In this document: piece after piece, positions 1 through 27,719 of the stretch
How positions within the stretch are numbered: position 1 is the stretch's first letter
How the letters are laid out: the number at the start of each line of letters is the position of its first letter
Origin: Xylocopa sonorina
Lineage: Eukaryota > Arthropoda > Insecta > Hymenoptera > Apidae
Direction of reading: 5' to 3'
NCBI RefSeq assembly: GCF_050948175.1
Contig: NC_135194.1
Span: 15,926,033 to 15,990,032 of the forward strand
DNA length: 64,000 bases
Notes under the pieces: model-generated
The model's database searches: none
Told to the model about the DNA's origin: nothing
What the model saw: only the letters and a program-made list of their open reading frames with translations
Position numbers and translations under genes: made by a program

Positions 1-369
1 GAATGTTTAATTAAAACGGGGACTTTAATAAAGCCGTGGTTACTTTGAAAGTGTACCGGTAGTTGGAGAGTTATCGTCTACTACGGTGTTTGGGAACACA
101 AGCTTCTTTGCTCGGCCGGGCATTATCCGCGGTTCGTCGACGACGAAATTCACCCTGAAGGAAGGTTTCAGAAGAAATCCTTTCCTCTATGGGCCGATGA
201 ATAATTAATCCTCTCGGCGAAAAAGCTTGTACGTTAGTTGACTAGTGCGAGTCGAGGTTTTATGAGATAATGCATAATTGACGCGGTCGCCGTTGCATCG
301 TCGACTAAAGCTGGGCTACTTTGCCATTCCTCTTTTTCTTTTTTTTTTCTCTGGCGCAGCCATGAGGGG
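1..369. other. Upstream sequence of the FAK gene with a probable 3' splice site
   Basis: No coding exon is recognised here. A long pyrimidine tract at about 329-352 is followed by CAG at 357-359, a good 3' splice acceptor. The first FAK exon in the window therefore probably starts at 360 and is preceded by at least one exon outside or upstream of the window, either 5' UTR or extra N-terminal coding sequence. Confidence 0.5.
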
Positions 370-8136
<7,767 letters not shown>

Positions 8137-10443
8137 CAACGAGGTGCCTTGCATTAAGGTAAACTATATTTATTTGTTATACGTGTCGTCTTCGAATGTG
8201 TATACGCTCATGAGCATCGTTGGGTGTCGTTTACTGGAAACGTGCAAACAAATGCAGGATGGCGATCGCAAGGAAAGGTGTATATTTGCTTCTTAATTGC
8301 ACTTACGTTTATCAATTGCAGGGGAACTTCGAGGAATTAACTGTATGTACATAGACTGCATCGTACAAGTTACCCATTTACGTCTCTACGCATAACTCAG
8401 CAGCAGGAGATTTAGTATTTGTGCTTTACAGCTCTTTTTAACATTTAACAGACTTTTTGTCTAAACGTACTTATAGATAGGACAGTATTCGGTAGATGTA
8501 GCGATAGAATTATCTCTAAAAATGCGTAAGTCACAGCTATAAAGAAATCACTCCAAAGCTTTAGAGTTATTGTTAATTTGTTATTATACGGTAACAACAT
8601 GCATAGGATGGCGCAAAAGGCACCCTCAGACCTCAGAGGATTGTAATTATACGTAATTTTTATTGATATAAATCTAACATTTACATGGAAGGCTATTTAA
8701 ATTTTGTTGCATATATTTTAACGTTATCAAAAATTAATTAAATGATACTATTATATAATATCATGGTGTATACGTACTCATCATTTCAGAGATTGTCTTA
8801 TTGCATCACCCTGTAGGTAGTTAGTTGAATATTTCAGAAATAGATATATTTATAAATATATATACATATATATATATCGTACATATATACATATGTGTAT
8901 ATGTATATATATATATATGTATATATTTAAACGAATAGTTCAGAACATTATGCAAAAATTTTATTTCGCGTAGGACATAAATCTTACAAAGTTGTCTTTA
9001 CGAATTTATAATTTAATAGTCTATTTCCTGCTACGAGGAGTGATTATAATTGTAAAAAAAAAAAAGAAAAAAAATGGGACTGAATGTTATTTTTATTAGG
9101 TAATTATTTAGCAATTCATACCAATTTGTGAAATTTATATAAAATGTTTTATAAAAAATGAATCATTCTTCAACGGCAAGTCAGTTCCTATAAAATATTT
9201 ATAAAAAATTTCACCTTCGCATAAGAATAGTATTGATAACTTGTCAACGCGATGCACTTGTAAGAACAGTGCATTCACGGAACTATTAAATATTCCATAG
9301 ACATAAAGTATTCCATTTTTATACATTTGTTATCTGTTTCGTTCCTGGGAGAGTCGTTTTGTTTTCTATTCAATCGAAATTATCATCCACCACGATTGAC
9401 TGATATTTTACATTACTCGTTATTTTGTAACAATCATAATAATAATGTGCCAACGTGTGTTTCTATACTGCAGACAAATTTTGCTATGAAAAATTTTGCT
9501 ATGTACAGTAACATTTTAGCGGATCGTCCCAGGGATTTGTAATTCACGTTTACAACGTTTGACACTGCTATTGCATCGAAAGTATAAGATACTTCTTTTT
9601 CCTGAATTACATTAAGTACGTGTAAATAAATAATCAAAATTTATATCATTTAATAATATTGTTGGTAAGTGAGTATACATTACGTCTAGCGAATTTTATT
9701 TTTCATAATATAATTATGCGTATCTCCAACTGTTATTTATCGAAATTCCATTGAAATATCAAAAAATTTTCGATCTTCTAGCTTACGATATGTTTGTACT
9801 GTCCTCGATGTTATGATATTGTATGAAATATAATTTTCCTCTCAGATTCTTTTGTACGGTATATATTAACCGTGAGTATGCCATGACAAATATAATATGT
9901 GATGTAATGCAATTGAAAGGTAGAGATTGAAGGAAGAGAACTTATTCGTCGCGGAATTTATGAAGAAAAGTTTCAATGAACTGCATATCCTCACGGCAAA
10001 CCCTTTTCGAATTTCCCCTTGGTAAATTTATTGTTACTTGTATGTATAAATCGACTCGAGAATAAAAAAGGGCTTAATTTATTTTAGCTTTGCAACTAAA
10101 AATTGTTCTACAGTCACGTTATACAAGGTTTCATAACTTATAACAAAATAATGAATATATAAACTATTTATAATTGTTAGTATGGATAACTGTCCTCGAG
10201 AATACGATACACTGCAGCCCTTAAAATGGCAAGAAAGAGAAATAGATATTGGAACAAAAAACAGTCTTATCAGCAATGATCCTGTTACTGTTGTCAACTA
10301 GGTGATAAAGGATTTAAAAAACACGCGTACGTAACATTTAAAAAAGTATTTATAAAATTGTGTAAATGTAACTATGTATTACGACCGGAAGCAAAGTAAT
10401 AAACAGCAAGAATGATTTCAGCATTACGAGATATTTCAATTGA
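8137..10443. other. FAK 3' UTR and convergent intergenic region
   Basis: AT-rich and without a supported coding exon. It lies between the converging FAK (+) and DSCC1 (-) stop codons. An A-rich run lies at 9053-9074, and AATAAA-type signals occur at about 9626 and 10061 on the plus strand. Short open frames here resemble no family and are probably chance. Confidence 0.6.
8836..8932. repeat. TA-rich microsatellite
   Basis: About 95 bp of imperfect (TA)n, (TACATA)n and (TATATG)n repeats downstream of the FAK stop codon. Simple-sequence DNA with no evidence of function. Confidence 0.85.
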
Positions 10444-12065
10444 CTATTTACCATGCTTTGAACTGTAAAATTTCGTACCATTACTGACTGAGCATCTAGC
10501 ATATTTAGTCAAGAGCGCGTTAACATTCATTTTGTGTGTCGTCAGATTCCTGGAAAAGAAAATTACGCCTCGTTATAGCGCGGGTTTAGAAATTTTCCGA
10601 ATAAAATTAATTTCTTTTACGTACATTATATAGGGCACGATTTCCTGAACCGTCCATCTGTCTTTCATTTTAAAAAGCTCATTGAATCTTTCATTGATAT
10701 CTTTTGGTAAATCGCTTTCTAGAAAAGATACTACCTCTTTCTTCATAGTCGAGTTATTCCACTTGACAAGAGCAATCCCACTTAAATATTCTTCTTTTGG
10801 TTCCATTTCTACAGAGAAATAAATTTCATGTAAATATCTTATTTGTACAGGTATTTATAAAACTTTTTTTATGCAGGTTTTAGTTTACTTTCCGGCGTCC
10901 CAACGCGCCATGATTCCATGAATTGTTTGTACTCGGTCACTGGGGAAGCAGCGAGCAACACTTTCGCTAAAATTTTGCAACATTCCTCCTCATTGTACCT
11001 GCAATATTACAACTTATTGTAACGAGTCAAACTTATGATACGCGCGCACGTTTTACATTTAAAAATTCACCTATACAGCGGTGATCCATCCTTTTTTGAT
11101 TTATCACTTATATCCGTATACTTTTTAAATAAAATATCAAAAACTGGTTCAAGAACAAAATCCTTTACAGAGTCGTATGTAACTTCTTTGTCTACTTCAT
11201 CTATTTCCCAACTATTCTCATCGAAAAGATCTAACATAAATGTTAAACTTTGAACCTGGGACTCGAATGAAATCAGACGGAAATAGCCTTGAGAATAACA
11301 TATAAAAACCGATATAATTATCACATATATTAGTATAGACAAATTATACTGTTATACAAGTATTTAGTACCATCGATGTTAACTATCAACTGATCATTTA
11401 AAGCTTGAGTTAGCTCATCCTCGCTAGCTTGTATTTCATTTTGCAATCTGTGCCAGTTGTACAAAAGTTCTTGAGGTATAAACGATTCGTATTCTTTTCC
11501 TTTAAAAGATGTGGGCTCAAGCACAGAGAGTAATTTCTCCAATTTAGGCTCGCAGTCCTTTACCTTACAGATTTAAAACAATTTAGATGTAGAATTTACA
11601 AATTTACTGATACTTTCTCATTACACAGTCTTTATACCTCGTAATATGTATGAAAAATTCCAGAGACATTGTTATCTTTTATTATCCAATCGTTTGTGTC
11701 CACATTTGTTTGTCCAAACAAATCTAATTTTTGAATCAACAAATAAGAATTTGATGTCTCTGCCTCTATAACATTATAAGTTCGATTCTTTGTACATAAT
11801 ACCGCAGAGTCTTGCTTGTCGCCCTGAAATTTCAAGCTAAAATGTCGCAGATAATAATAAACTATTAAGGACGTACTAGGAAAGTCTAGGTGAATAGGTA
11901 CCTGTTCCCCTTGTTGATAGAATCCATCAAATGTTCATCAAGCTCTAGTAATTTTATATCTTTGTTCATATCAAGTTCTCGGTCAGAATATAAAATTTGA
12001 GTCACATTTTGCAAGTCAGACTGTTTGATAGCGGCTAGTTCCAAACTGGCACGAATTTCCTCCAT
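10444..12065 (-). CDS. DSCC1: DSCC1, sister chromatid cohesion protein DCC1
   Basis: Subunit of the alternative Ctf18-Dcc1-Ctf8 RFC clamp loader, which acts at the replication fork in the nucleus and promotes sister-chromatid cohesion. Minus-strand exons in order: 12065-11902, 11836-11638, 11563-11371, 11287-11071, 10998-10889, 10808-10625, 10549-10444. All phases agree; 390 aa against 393 in human. Diagnostic segments: GDKQDSAVLCTKNRTY (N-terminal part), QASEDELTQAL, a winged-helix-type middle, and near the C terminus DLPKDINERFNELF followed by VNALLTKYAR. The last exon is easy to miss: reading through the 10624-10550 intron gives a stop at 10573, but splicing at 10625 restores the conserved C terminus with the spacing of human DSCC1. 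Start ATG 12065 is the first in frame. It is divergently arranged with Elongin C, 1.3 kb away. Confidence 0.92.
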
Positions 12066-13354
12066 TACTTCCAAATATCTAATGAAATTATGATTAATTA
12101 TATTCGTCTCTATACAAAAATCATATAAAAATATAATTAATATTCACTCGTTCTGTGCAGTCTCCATCATAGGTGAAATTTACAAAAATTATAGATTCAA
12201 GTGTATTTATTAACTTTCTATGAAGAAATAATTGCTTTTCCCTAAATCAGTGGAATAAATTTTTAAATAGTAGATCATTACAGTCAATCCTCGCAATCAT
12301 TATTTTCTAAACATCCTCATTCTCTGTCTATCATTTCCTTATACCGTCTCCTTCGTCCTCTCTTTTTCTGTTTCATCAATCTTAGTACACGAGAGGGAGA
12401 GAGAAAGATTATATGAAAAAGAGAGATAGAGAACGAGGACACCTTAGACTACCCGTGGCGCCATCTCTGTGAAAAGTGCTCAAACTGGTCGCACAGCGTT
12501 ATCGACAGCGAAGTGAACTACTGCTACACTAGCGCCATCTCTGTGGAAAGTGCGGAAACTACTCAGGAATTAGTTCCAGTATTCTGTCAAGAGATGGCGC
12601 CACCAGTCCATTGGTTGTGGACACCCGTTCGGCGGTCGTGGCGGATTGCTGGCGCCATCTCTTGACAGAATACTGGAACTAATTCCCGAGTAGTTTCCGC
12701 GCTTACCACAGAGATGGCGCCACAAGCAATAAAATTTGATATATATAGTGTGAGGTTTGATGTAGTGTTAACTAATCGGTGTGATACGACGGCCAGTGGC
12801 CATATTAATTGCTATTGCGCTTATTAAAAAGGTTTATTATAATAATTTGTATCTTCTTCTTCTCGAAGGTATGTATAATTTATTATTCTCAAGCAGGATA
12901 ATATAAAGGATATAGCGTTAGAATATGTTTGTACAAATGAAAATTATGAATTGAAAGTGTGCTATGAATACAATGACTTGCTTTCTGTTTTATATATAAT
13001 TAATAGGAATTTTTACTCGACTTATGTGTTACCATATTTCTGTATAAATAAGTACAATCATTTATTTATTACATTAATATACAAACGTAGAGATAGTCGT
13101 GGAGCATTGTGCTTTGACGTTTAAACTAACCTTTTTCGTCATACAAGAAAAGAAAGTGAAAAATAGTTACTTTAATCAATATAACATAGCAATACTATAA
13201 TACTTTGGTTATCATTATGTTATTATTTCTAAGAAAGTATGTTTCAAGATATACGTATCCATTTATTATATTTTATTAGATGAATGTTCGTGTAGCGTTA
13301 ATTGACAATATGTTCTTTTCTAGAAAGATAAGAGGCATCCCATAGAACGTAAAC
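12066..13354. promoter_or_regulatory. Divergent DSCC1 / Elongin C upstream region
   Basis: Shared 1.3-kb upstream region. It contains the GGCGCCATCT inverted-repeat cluster (12456-12723), then a probable Elongin C 5' UTR exon ending at 12868 (CTCGAAG followed by GTATGT). A 3' splice site at 13321-13322 joins it to the exon with the Elongin C start codon. The 12340-12440 stretch is CT- then GA-rich. No coding exon is seen. Confidence 0.55.
12532..12723. repeat. Long inverted repeat with GGCGCCATCTC ends
   Basis: Two arms of about 72 bp (12532-12603 and the reverse complement of 12651-12723) match at all but a few positions and are separated by about 47 bp. Each arm is itself bounded by short inverted ends, GCGCCATCTC and GAGATGGCGC. 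A fifth, partial copy of the end sequence lies at 12456-12479. It could be a MITE pair or a cluster of protein sites. See findings. Confidence 0.85.
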
Positions 13355-14259
<905 letters not shown>

Positions 14260-15347
14260 AATGCGACGGAGAACATCAATGACAAGCAATTCAGCAGTTC
14301 AAGTATACTGATATTGTTTGTTATAATTTTTACTTCAAGGACTATAAGAAATTCAATTGTATTCTAACACGGTTTTAGAGAATATTCATACTTTGCATTT
14401 TATATTTTGCAGTATAATAATTATAACAAAAGTTATTTGAATCAGTTAAATGAAGCGATTTAATCAATAGAAATTGAAAAAAATTTCATTATATGCAAAG
14501 TGTTTCGATTAGACATTAAAAGTAGAATTTTTATAACGCAATTTGAATGGTTTTGAAGAAATGCGATGCAGGAGAAATATTTGAATTATTATCTTTTTGT
14601 TTTTTACCATTCTCAACCATTCGAATTATGCTATAAATATTCCATCTAACACCACAAGCGAAGGAGATATATAGATGGCCTCCTCCAACTGTTAGAAATA
14701 ACTAAAATAAATTACAATTATCAAATAAATAACAACTAATTTGTATTAAAGAAGTAACATATTGATATGTATGCAATATTAAAAGAACTACTTTCGCATC
14801 TCAGCTCTGGTATATTTTAAGATTATAAAAAACAGATACGTTTATACTATGTATAATTAATGGAGAGTTCAATCAGTGAATTGCGTAATAATGGAGCTTC
14901 TCGTTTTTAAAAAACAATTCATGTGTTGATACATTGTTATAGTTATATTTTTCATTATATATAAGAATATTTATTTTTGGCTTACATTCATGTTATAAAT
15001 TACTTCATATATATATTATTTTCTGGAATATTCTGTAAAGGTGTCTTACATTTTTCATGTAGAAAATAATATAGGTTCATAATTAGAATACAATTCACTT
15101 AGAAATATATAATGTGATATAATATAAGAAGAACACACAACACATTTTTGCAGAATCTTTTTAAAGAAATGTGTACGTGTGAGACTGTATTCTAACATAG
15201 TTAATTACAAGAATTGGAATTAACGGTAGTTGTTTCACCTTTATTATAACAAAATATTATAGTCTTAATTTATTTCTTAATTAGATAACAAACAATACGA
15301 TACTTAAATTAATAGCATATTTCCTCTCTTTTGTGTATATTACAATT
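14260..15347. other. Elongin C / BLOC1S2 convergent 3' region
   Basis: Very AT-rich sequence holding the two facing 3' UTRs. A plus-strand AATAAA lies near 14706. On the minus strand AATAAA reads at 15274-15269, about 75 nt past the BLOC1S2 stop. Nothing else is seen. Confidence 0.55.
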
Positions 15348-15845
15348 TTATTTGCTTTTCGTATCCCTTTCAATATCCTTAAATTTTGCTTCTAATCGCT
15401 TTGAGTACGATGCCAACTTATATGCGGCTTGCTCTAACTTAGTTACACTATCGTCGATCTCGTTAATATTGTCTAAGATTGGTTGCAATTTTTTATACTT
15501 CTCGTTCAAAGAATCCAAAGACTGGGCTACGGTAGTCGATATTGTTTTTAATTCAGTATATTTAGCAATAGTTTCTTTGTTTAATCTTTCTAATAAACGG
15601 TAGTCAGCATGAGTCGCAGTAAGCTCCTCCTGTAAATATTCTCCAGTCTTTTGGAACATTGTGTTAGCTAAACGACTAAGATTTGGATCATGTGGATCCA
15701 GTGCCTCGAAACTGCTTGTGCTTGTTGAAAGCGTAGTTCCACGTTTTGGTGATTCGCATCTGGAATTATGATCTGTCGAATTTTCCGAAAAAGTAGGTTG
15801 TTCTATTTGAACGTCTTCTTTCGATGGATCTTTAGTGGATGCCAT
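15348..15845 (-). CDS. BLOC1S2: BLOC-1 subunit 2 (BLOS2)
   Basis: Subunit of the BLOC-1 complex, which sorts cargo from endosomes to lysosome-related organelles such as insect eye pigment granules. It is a single uninterrupted 165-aa frame from ATG 15845 to stop 15348. Residues about 1-55 are a Ser/Thr-rich disordered head. The rest is the BLOS2 coiled coil: FQKTGEYLQEELTATHADYRLLE, then KYKKLQPILDNINEIDDSV, and LEQAAYKLASYSKRLEAKFK, the most conserved block of the family. The length is slightly above human BLOC1S2 (142 aa), all of it in the disordered head. The absence of introns is unusual for this window but could be simple intron loss, as the surrounding UTR context looks normal. It is tail-to-tail with Elongin C. 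Confidence 0.93.
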   Translation of the reverse strand: MASTKDPSKEDVQIEQPTFSENSTDHNSRCESPKRGTTLSTSTSSFEALDPHDPNLSRLANTMFQKTGEYLQEELTATHADYRLLERLNKETIAKYTELKTISTTVAQSLDSLNEKYKKLQPILDNINEIDDSVTKLEQAAYKLASYSKRLEAKFKDIERDTKSK

Positions 15846-16484
15846 TGCCGCAATCAGTAATTACTTTTTTAGTAAGTGGACAATTCATACGATCCTCCTT
15901 GTCAAAAAAATGTGTATCTTAAGCAAATGTCAGAACTGTGAATAACTATTTTCTTACGCTACGCTATCTACTAGCACCCAAGTAAAACATAATTCTGTCG
16001 ATAATATAGTGATGGTATTTGTCGATTTTAGAGTATCGTTTGGAATGTTACCGATTCAGCGCAGAACAAATAATGAGATGTTGAGGAAACATAAGATAAG
16101 ACTCATTTTCTAATCAGTAAATGTTTCAAATATTATTTCTGTACTGGAACAATTCTAAAACTTTTAATAATACTTTATTAGTCGACCATAATTTTTACAA
16201 TTATAGGAACGTACATTCTATGGCACAATCATTCAGTGTGTAATTTATTATTTCTATATAACAATTCATTAGTTGCAACTACTAAATATGAGAATCATTT
16301 TTTTTAATAACAAAGCATTTACCATCAATTCTTAATATAGAAATTTTTCCATTGGTCTTTGGTCTAAACTTTGGTAACCAGACACCACCATGGCTTACGT
16401 TTGATATAATTATATGTATATATGCGAAATGCTCTGCTTATATTATTTGACACTTTTCTATAAGCAACGTTACAACAATTATTA
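15846..16484. other. BLOC1S2 promoter and GALE 3' region
   Basis: AT-rich spacer. The proximal part next to 15845 should hold the BLOC1S2 5' UTR and promoter, and the distal part the GALE 3' UTR. No exon or recognisable element is seen. Confidence 0.5.
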
Positions 16485-23214
<6,730 letters not shown>

Positions 23215-24207
23215 TAAGCGTACCACAAACGCGATTCGTTAAATTATAGCGAAAAGTTATTGCGTGATCCGTTTATCCCGGTAGCGTACCTAATAGTATT
23301 ATAGTAGTTAACGTGGATGTTATGAATTTCATAGATTTATACACATGTACCTACAGATATTTCGATGTAAGAGTCAATGTGCCTAATTTACAGTATTTAT
23401 ATAAACGTCGTAGTGTCGTTAGATTGCCTACATAAATTGTTAATAAACTTTATTTTTATTATAAATTTGGTATAATTTATTTTGACGCACCCAACAAATC
23501 CTATCCGTGATGCGAACTCGCATGTGTGAATGAATATTTAATAAAACATCTTTCCGAAAGAGTATGACAACGAAGAAATAATCAATGTGTATTTAAGGGA
23601 TGCAATCTAAAAAGCTACTATGGTCACAGAATCTACAGAGTTTACATTACACTCCTGCTTACAAAACGGTCTCATATATTATTGGGATGACCAGTCTTGG
23701 TTGCTGAAGGTCATCTTTCATCTCGCTTCTTGCTTCAGCGACGAAACAAAAGAGAACGAGAGGTAAAATGGCCTTAAGCAGCGAAGACTCATCGTTCCGA
23801 ATAGGACATACCGTTTCCTTAGTTCATGAATGATTTCAGTCTACCAATCTCTAGTGCACAGTTAAATTAAATACATGCAACTTATACTGTCTATAAAATT
23901 GCACGATGCGCATGATATTAACACAATCTTATAACATGCTGAATGTCAGACGTTTTAAAGAATGTGCATTTAATAAAAAAGATTATAATAATAAAAAGAA
24001 ATACAAATGAAGAGAAGTATTTGAATTAAAAACGTATCTTACAGAATTTATCAAATGTGTTTCGAAGTGATTTTTAAATAATCTTTCTTTGTGTTGTAAT
24101 CTTGAGGGTGAATCGGTCCATCGCCGAGTGTGCGCCAACCCCGGTGAAAAGTAAAGGTGGGGATTGCAAGCAGTCACTTGTGTCCGGAGAGATGAGAATC
24201 ATCGGTG
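23215..24207. other. CCDC85 3' UTR and KCNK upstream region
   Basis: The AATAAA at 23442-23447 probably ends CCDC85. The remaining 750 nt to the potassium channel start has no recognisable coding exon. It should contain the channel's promoter and 5' UTR. Confidence 0.5.
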
Positions 24208-26216
24208 ATGTGCGTGTGCACTGGCATAGGAGAAGACAACGCAAGGTTCATCCTTCTTTTCATTGTCCTGGCAATCTACATGCTGGCTGGTGCTGCACTC
24301 TTTCAACGATTAGAAGCTGACCTTGAAGTGCGACAGGTATGAAACCATTTTTTTTTAATGAAAACAATATCATGGAATTTCATGTGTATTCATTTACCGT
24401 ATAGGCTGCAGAGTTTTGGCGCGTTTATCATACTTTTCGAAGACACTACGTGAAGAATGGTCCGATTGCTTTTCAAAGATTAGATGAACTTTTATATGCA
24501 TATGGAAATGCTTCGTCCTCTGGTATCATTAATAAAAGCCGACGATGGGATTTTCCTGGGAGTTTTCACTTCGTGGGTACCATCGTTTCCACAATCGGTA
24601 AGAAATAGCATATTGTGACCTATTTAGAGTTCTATACATCTTGTCTTGCAAAGCATAAGCGAACCGTAATAATAGGTCATTGGAACGCGAACCACATATA
24701 CCGTATACATTATCTCAATTATACTTTCCTTCCTTTTGTATCCTTCCGTCTTTGAAGAATTACGTGCGCGCACCAGTGTATCAATAATTGCGATATTATT
24801 TCCAATATTCTCGTCTACTTCTTATCGCACACGTTTGGTTATTTTCCGATCATTAACTTAGAAGTCAATTCGTTAACGGCTCTATTATCGCGCGAAACTT
24901 GGTCATAAGAGAGTTTAATAAAGGGGTAAGGGTCGTCGTCCGCAGTATGCATAAGAATGTACCGTAGAATTCCAGGCAGTTAATATCTTGCGACCTACTC
25001 TTGTAGTTACCATATCCAATACTTTGTAGTTGTTGGTATTGCACATTATATGTATATTCGTTTTTACTTCAAGAGGAAGTTGTGGATCTGATTTTTAATT
25101 CGTTTTCTAGGATACGGAAATACTGCACCGCAGACAACAGCGGGGAAAGTAACTGCTATTCTATATGGCTTTCTTGGATGCTCCGGTAAATGAGAAACCT
25201 ATTTATTATTTATTATAGATTAATATCACTGTACGCTATGCAACGATTCTCATCACCCTTCTTACGGCGTAGGTGGAATTCTATTCTTCAACTTATTTCT
25301 CGAAAGGATCATCACTTTCTTAGCTTGGATTTTGCGGAACATACACGTACTTCGCCTAAAAAGACGCATTCGGAAAAACTCAAAGAATGAAAAAGCCACT
25401 TTACCGGATATTCTTGACGATGATGATAATTTAGATCTGGACAAATGGAAGCCGAGCGTGTATTGGGTTATGCTTTTTCTATCATTAGTATGCTGTACGG
25501 TAGCTTGCTGCGCTGCTGCAGTTTACGCTCCATTCGAAGATTGGAAATACTCCGACGCTCTTTACTTTTGCTTCGTTAGCTTTGCAACTATAGGCTTCGG
25601 GGACTTCGTTAGCACACAAAAGTTGCATTATCCTTACGTCCATTGGTATGTCCTATAAAATCTTGTTCAATAGTATACACCCTTAGAGTGATACGCTAAT
25701 TTTTACGTGTACAGGTACCGTTTTGCTAACTTTGTCTTCCTGCTAATTGGATGCTGCTGTACATATTCTCTGCTAAACGTGACCTCGATCGTAATAAAAC
25801 AAGGATTAAATTACATTATACAAAAAATACAATGCAGAAATCAGGAAATGGCTACACTTCATTTACCGAGGAGGAAGTCATCCGTATCCACGATTTATTT
25901 TTCGAAGAAAAGAGGAACGAGAATAGCCGTCAGAGATTCGTTTAAAGTGGATCATTCAGAAATACCACGGAGGATGTCAGGAGAGTTGATTTCTATGCAG
26001 GATTTTTTCTCAGCAAACAAGGTTTCTTTAACTGTAATGCAAAAAGAGTTACAGGAAATGGCTCAGGTAGAGAAAGGCGGTGGTTTGAATACGACCGTAT
26101 CCAACGCGGTCGTTCTCAAACCTGACGCTGTCGGGCCTTTGGCTATCGTTAGTGAAAAGTTCAAAAGTAAAGTTTCGAGGCAAGGTAAAAAATTTTCGAC
26201 TTACCGAAAGAAATAA
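24208..26216 (+). CDS. Two-pore-domain potassium channel, THIK (KCNK12/13)-like
   Basis: Background (leak) potassium channel in the plasma membrane. Exons 24208-24336, 24405-24597, 25111-25185, 25273-25645, 25715-26216; 423 aa, similar to human THIK-1 (408). Order: GEDNARF, then TM1; a long extracellular cap helix; first pore loop with TIGYGN; TM2 with ILFFNLFLERIITF; an acidic cytosolic linker (LDDDDNLDLDKWKPSVYWVM); TM3; second pore TIGFGD; TM4 beginning YRFANFVFLLIG; and a cytosolic tail. The THIK subfamily assignment rests on EDNARF, the RIITF and WKPSVYWVM blocks, and the tail RRMSGELISMQDFFSANK, which is nearly the THIK motif. Intron 2 splits the first selectivity filter between TIG and YGN. 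ATG 24208 is the first after an in-frame stop, eight codons before EDNARF; an upstream exon could extend it. Intron 24598-25110 is empty. Confidence 0.93.
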
Positions 26217-27719
26217 TGTAAGAGAGTTTCAAATAAGTAGAAACTATAATGTATTCTTATAGCAAATCAGTCTGGTAGAGAATCACAGGATTTGCGGTAC
26301 AGTAAATCGTACATGGATCAGTCATCGGATAACTTTATTTAAGTCACGTTACAATACAATTCACCATGTACTCAACAACATTAACAAACATGCACTCTTT
26401 TGTCTTCGCTTTTCCTCATAATATTGATCATATTATATGTAATATAATGCATGTAAAACAAATTTTAATATCCATCTGCCAATCTGTGACACATGAAATT
26501 ACATTTAGGCAATTATGGAGTTGAAATGTTAATAGTATTTTCTGTTTGTAATTTGGCGAATCATAAGTATGAACATGTCCTTTCAACGTTACCAATTTTA
26601 CATGCATCATAAAATTACAAAGACAAAAGTTTTCTTGTCTAGGTAACTATTAATGCTTTCAACTTCAACCAGATATTTCAATTCGATGAGTATGGTGGAT
26701 GTAAAAACTGTCGCACTAAACCCTGTTAGTGAAACTGATGGCTCAGAAAGATTGCGCGAAAACGAATTTGACTGATTGAGAATCTAGATCGGAAATACAG
26801 ATACCTTTCCCTAAGTGAGAATGGATATCAGCAATTATGATAGAAAGATATAAATTACGAGAGAGATAGAGAGAAAGAGAGAGAGAGAGGGATAGAGACA
26901 GACAGACAGACAGATAGATAGAGAAAGTGAACGGGCGATTCTTTACAGACTAGAACATTTTGTGTAATCTACAGACAACTGTTTTATCATCAAAGTCAGA
27001 TGTAACATGTAGATACTACGATCAGGTCTATAAAAAAATCACATCGTACAGACGAGATAACACTGATCTAAGATTCATCGTGTGTTTTCCAAATTCAAAC
27101 CGTGTTTAAATTTCACTTTAAACTTGAAGCTCAAATTCGATCACCCTAACATCCATAATTGAATCACATCGAATTGAAGCTTTTTGAAATTTTAAAAGAA
27201 ACTACTAGATTTAATGCCAGCAATGCACCGACAGTAAGAGGAGTTTGTTCTACCTTTTTGGTTGCTCTCTGTACTTGTAATACCTTGAGCAAAAAATCTC
27301 AATAACTAACATGTTTCCCATTGTGTTAAGTCTTAAGTCTCCATGTTTGTGTTTTCCATTGTGTGTGTTAACATTTAAATCTTCGTCCATGTTTTTTAGC
27401 CTTGGGGCCCAAAGTATTCGTAAAATAGTGTGTACTCCATTCCAACAAATTTGTTCAAGGTTACGACCAAATCACGACTTGACATCATTATCAACCGTGT
27501 AGCCAACAAAATAGCGTTCAGTGTTTCGCACTGACGCTAACCAAGCTGCGCACCAAATATTTCCCAGTCGAGGATCGATTGTTCCTCGTAGGCGTCGATG
27601 CCCTGTATTTGGCAACAGCAGCAAAAAGCACAGTATTCCTTTACTGCGTACAAATCCATATGAGAGTCATATCTCATTAAATTGACAAAACCTCCGGTCG
27701 AGGTTGCCACAGATCTTTT
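26217..27719. other. KCNK / PRDM10 convergent 3' region
   Basis: The tail-to-tail 3' UTRs of the potassium channel (+) and PRDM10 (-). It has no supported coding exon and contains the GA/GACA/GATA microsatellite at 26859-26928. Confidence 0.55.
26859..26928. repeat. Compound (GA)n-(GACA)n-(GATA)n microsatellite
   Basis: An uninterrupted purine-rich tract that changes from GA dinucleotides to GACA and then GATA tetranucleotides. It lies between two converging 3' ends. Confidence 0.9.

Noticed and set aside
10573..10624. Alternative DSCC1 C terminus read through from the penultimate exon
   Set aside because: Splicing to 10549-10444 restores a C terminus with the family's sequence and spacing; the read-through tail matches nothing.
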